DNA from: Candidatus Zambryskibacteria bacterium CG_4_9_14_3_um_filter_40_16
GTDB taxonomy: Bacteria; Patescibacteriota; Minisyncoccia; Phycocordibacterales; Zambryskibacteraceae
NCBI GenBank assembly: GCA_002791475.1
Contig: PFXE01000017.1
Span: 1-14,150 of the forward strand
Reading direction: 5' to 3'
Length of the DNA: 14,150 bases
Shown: positions 12,878-14,150 of the stretch, piece after piece
How the letters are laid out: every line of letters begins with the position of its first letter
Position numbering within the stretch: the first letter of the stretch is position 1
Notes under the pieces: generated by a model
Seen by the model: the letters and a program-made list of their open reading frames with translations, nothing else
Database searches by the model: none
Told to the model about the DNA's origin: nothing
Translations under genes and position numbers: made by a program

Positions 12878-13867
12878 ATGATAAGTGGCGCTATAGATAA
12901 AAACAAAATTCGCGTTGGTGTATTGCGCGGAGGTCCGTCTAGTGAATACGAAATATCGCTATTAAGCGGACACAATGTGTTAAAGAATATTCCAGAGCGA
13001 TACGAGCCGATTGATATATTAATTTCCAAAGACGGGGTTTGGTATTTGGGTGGGGTGCCAAAATCTCCGGACAAAATACTACAAAATGTAGATGTTGTTC
13101 TAAATGCGCTTCATGGAAAATTTGGAGAAGATGGTAAAGTTCAAAACATTCTTGAAAAATTTAATATTTCATATACAGGTTCTCGGCCACTTCCTTCGGC
13201 GGTATCCATGAACAAGATTATATCCAAACGCCTTTTTAGTGAAAGTGACATAAAAACACCGTATTACACCGTTTTTCACCCCAAACACAATGTCCGCGGA
13301 AAAGTGAGAGAATTGTTCAAATCATTTCCTCAACCGTCTATTATTAAACCTTTTTCGGGGGGTTCTTCGGTTGGCATTACGTATGCTTCCAATTTTGATA
13401 CTTTTGAAAATGGAATTGAGAATGCTCTTCGCCATGGCGGAGTGGCGGTGATTGAAGAGTATATTCCGGGAAAAGAAATAACAGTTACCGTTTTAGAAAG
13501 TGGTGATGACGCGAGTCTTTACTCTCTGTTTCCTGTTGAAATAGTTAAACCCGCGTCTAAAAATTATTTGGATTACGAGACCAAGTGCGATCTAAATTCG
13601 GGTATGAAATGCCCAAGCACCCTCTCAAAAGATGAGAAAATCGAAGCGCAAGATATGGCAATCAGGGCGCACAGGTCTTTGGGATTGAGGCACTATTCCA
13701 ACGCTGATTTTATAGTTCACCCAACGCGTGGTATTTTTCTAATTGAGGTCAACTCTTTGCCCGGCATTACAGAGAACTCCATATTACCAAAATCTTTAGA
13801 AGTATCTGGTATTTCCCTTTCAGATTTTATTGACCATATTCTTAAGCTTTCTCTTAAAAAAAATTAG
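12878..13867 (+). CDS. ddl: D-alanine--D-alanine ligase family protein, with unusual active-site residues
   Basis: Joins two D-alanines with ATP for the peptidoglycan stem peptide. The 329-residue ATP-grasp protein has RGGPSSEYEISLLSG (17-31, E25 equivalent to the substrate Glu), LNALHGKFGEDGKVQ (75-89), the ATP-grasp loop IKPFSGGSSVG (156-166), EEYIPGKEITV (193-203), metal ligands D277, E290 and N292, and NSLPGITENSILP (292-304). Two positions stand out. The omega-loop motif normally close to YYDYExKY reads YLDYETKC, so the specificity Tyr (Y216 of E. coli DdlB) aligns with C237. The Arg before the metal Asp (R255 in E. coli) aligns with N275 in YSNADF. Substrate preference may therefore differ. 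ATG 12878 places the N-terminal strand correctly. It lies downstream of the structured RNA and partners alr in the pathway. Confidence 0.92.
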   Translation: MISGAIDKNKIRVGVLRGGPSSEYEISLLSGHNVLKNIPERYEPIDILISKDGVWYLGGVPKSPDKILQNVDVVLNALHGKFGEDGKVQNILEKFNISYTGSRPLPSAVSMNKIISKRLFSESDIKTPYYTVFHPKHNVRGKVRELFKSFPQPSIIKPFSGGSSVGITYASNFDTFENGIENALRHGGVAVIEEYIPGKEITVTVLESGDDASLYSLFPVEIVKPASKNYLDYETKCDLNSGMKCPSTLSKDEKIEAQDMAIRAHRSLGLRHYSNADFIVHPTRGIFLIEVNSLPGITENSILPKSLEVSGISLSDFIDHILKLSLKKN

Positions 13868-13895
13868 ACCACTCCCTCGTAAGGAAATGGTCTAA
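13856..13895 (-). terminator. Terminator of the minus-strand gene, overlapping the 3' end of ddl
   Basis: TTAGACCA and TGGTCTAA (13864-13871 and 13888-13895) form an 8-bp stem. Read on the minus strand, it runs straight into eight T residues (13863-13856), a textbook U-tract. On the plus strand no T-run follows, so it serves the gene at 13933. The U-tract is the A-run encoding the last Lys codons of ddl, and the stem includes the ddl stop codon. Confidence 0.75.
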
Positions 13896-13932
13896 GTTAC
13901 TGCCAGTGAGTGTGGCTGAAGATGTGGCATTT

Positions 13933-14148
13933 CTATGCCCCCTCTCTATCTCCAACACCCTCGCGTATTGTACGTATTGTAATTGTGCCGATCTTGCCCG
14001 TGATTTTCACGGTTCCATCACTCAAGGTGCGAAAACTGTCGTTAACACTGAAACGCAGTTTTTCGCTACCCTTCTTGTGGTAGCTTTCTTGGACAATCTT
14101 GTAGCCCGCTTTGCGCGGATCTATGCCGTTGTCCTTCATAACGGACAT
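13933..14148 (-). CDS. Hypothetical protein, probably truncated by the window edge
   Basis: The open frame runs from ATG 14148, two bases from the window end, to TAG at 13933, giving 71 residues. The real start may lie outside, or at the internal Met at residue 4, so the length is unknown. I do not recognise the protein. It is basic and polar; its second half (residues 33-63) has alternating hydrophobic residues (VKITGKIGTITIRTI) suggesting beta strands, and there is no membrane segment. G+C is intermediate (29 of 60 over 13981-14040). Support for a real gene is the well-formed minus-strand terminator 37 bases after its stop and the absence of a competing frame. Confidence 0.55.
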   Translation of the reverse strand: MSVMKDNGIDPRKAGYKIVQESYHKKGSEKLRFSVNDSFRTLSDGTVKITGKIGTITIRTIREGVGDREGA

Positions 14149-14150
14149 AG

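Noticed and set aside
1..14150. tRNA, rRNA, CRISPR array, transposase or phage genes
   Set aside because: I looked for T-arm motifs, spaced direct repeats and mobile-element proteins and saw none that could be supported.

Overview
The window is a compact, AT-rich bacterial chromosome segment that looks like a Candidate Phyla Radiation (Patescibacteria, probably Parcubacteria-like) genome. This is inferred from gene content and style, not from a marker gene: a stand-alone SWIB-domain protein, a UvrC ending right after its nuclease domain, a Tgt with a family-atypical insertion, very short gene spacing, and housekeeping genes that nearly all lack a Shine-Dalgarno sequence and often have a -10 box only 6-12 bases before the start codon (leaderless or near-leaderless transcripts).

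Layout. 1-400: SWIB gene (+) ending in a bidirectional terminator shared with alanine racemase alr (-, 393-1520). 1552-2429: a DoxX-like membrane protein followed 5 bases later by a small STAS/SpoIIAA-like protein. 2440-3290: a GC-rich, self-contained unit with its own extended -10 promoter, strong Shine-Dalgarno sequence, an unrecognised 217-residue protein and a strong terminator. 3325-4680: a LOG-family protein (-) and a membrane-anchored FKBP-type prolyl isomerase (+), divergent. 4829-10932: tgt, uvrB and uvrA on the + strand. 10933-11401: intergenic stretch with a palindromic repeat, a bidirectional terminator and a small GC-rich gene on the minus strand (11111-11347). 11402-12700: uvrC. 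12713-12854: a candidate structured RNA with its own terminator, upstream of ddl (12878-13867). 13933-end: the 3' part of an unrecognised minus-strand gene whose terminator reaches into the 3' end of ddl.

How the genes work together. uvrA, uvrB and uvrC encode the whole nucleotide-excision incision machine and sit almost side by side. alr and ddl supply D-alanine and D-Ala-D-Ala for peptidoglycan but lie at opposite ends of the window. Tgt modifies the tRNA wobble base and is tightly coupled to uvrB.

Three things deserve a second look. (1) A 23-base palindromic element is present three times; one copy is the exact reverse complement of another, and one lies in frame inside uvrB, where it appears to have added about 19 residues. 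(2) The RNA between uvrC and ddl has a 9-bp closing helix, a strong hairpin, a GNRA-capped hairpin, a possible 7-bp pseudoknot and a terminator that could be switched by alternative pairing. (3) Solitary GC-rich genes with classic Shine-Dalgarno sequences are interleaved among SD-less AT-rich housekeeping genes. No tRNA, rRNA, CRISPR array, transposase or phage gene was seen.
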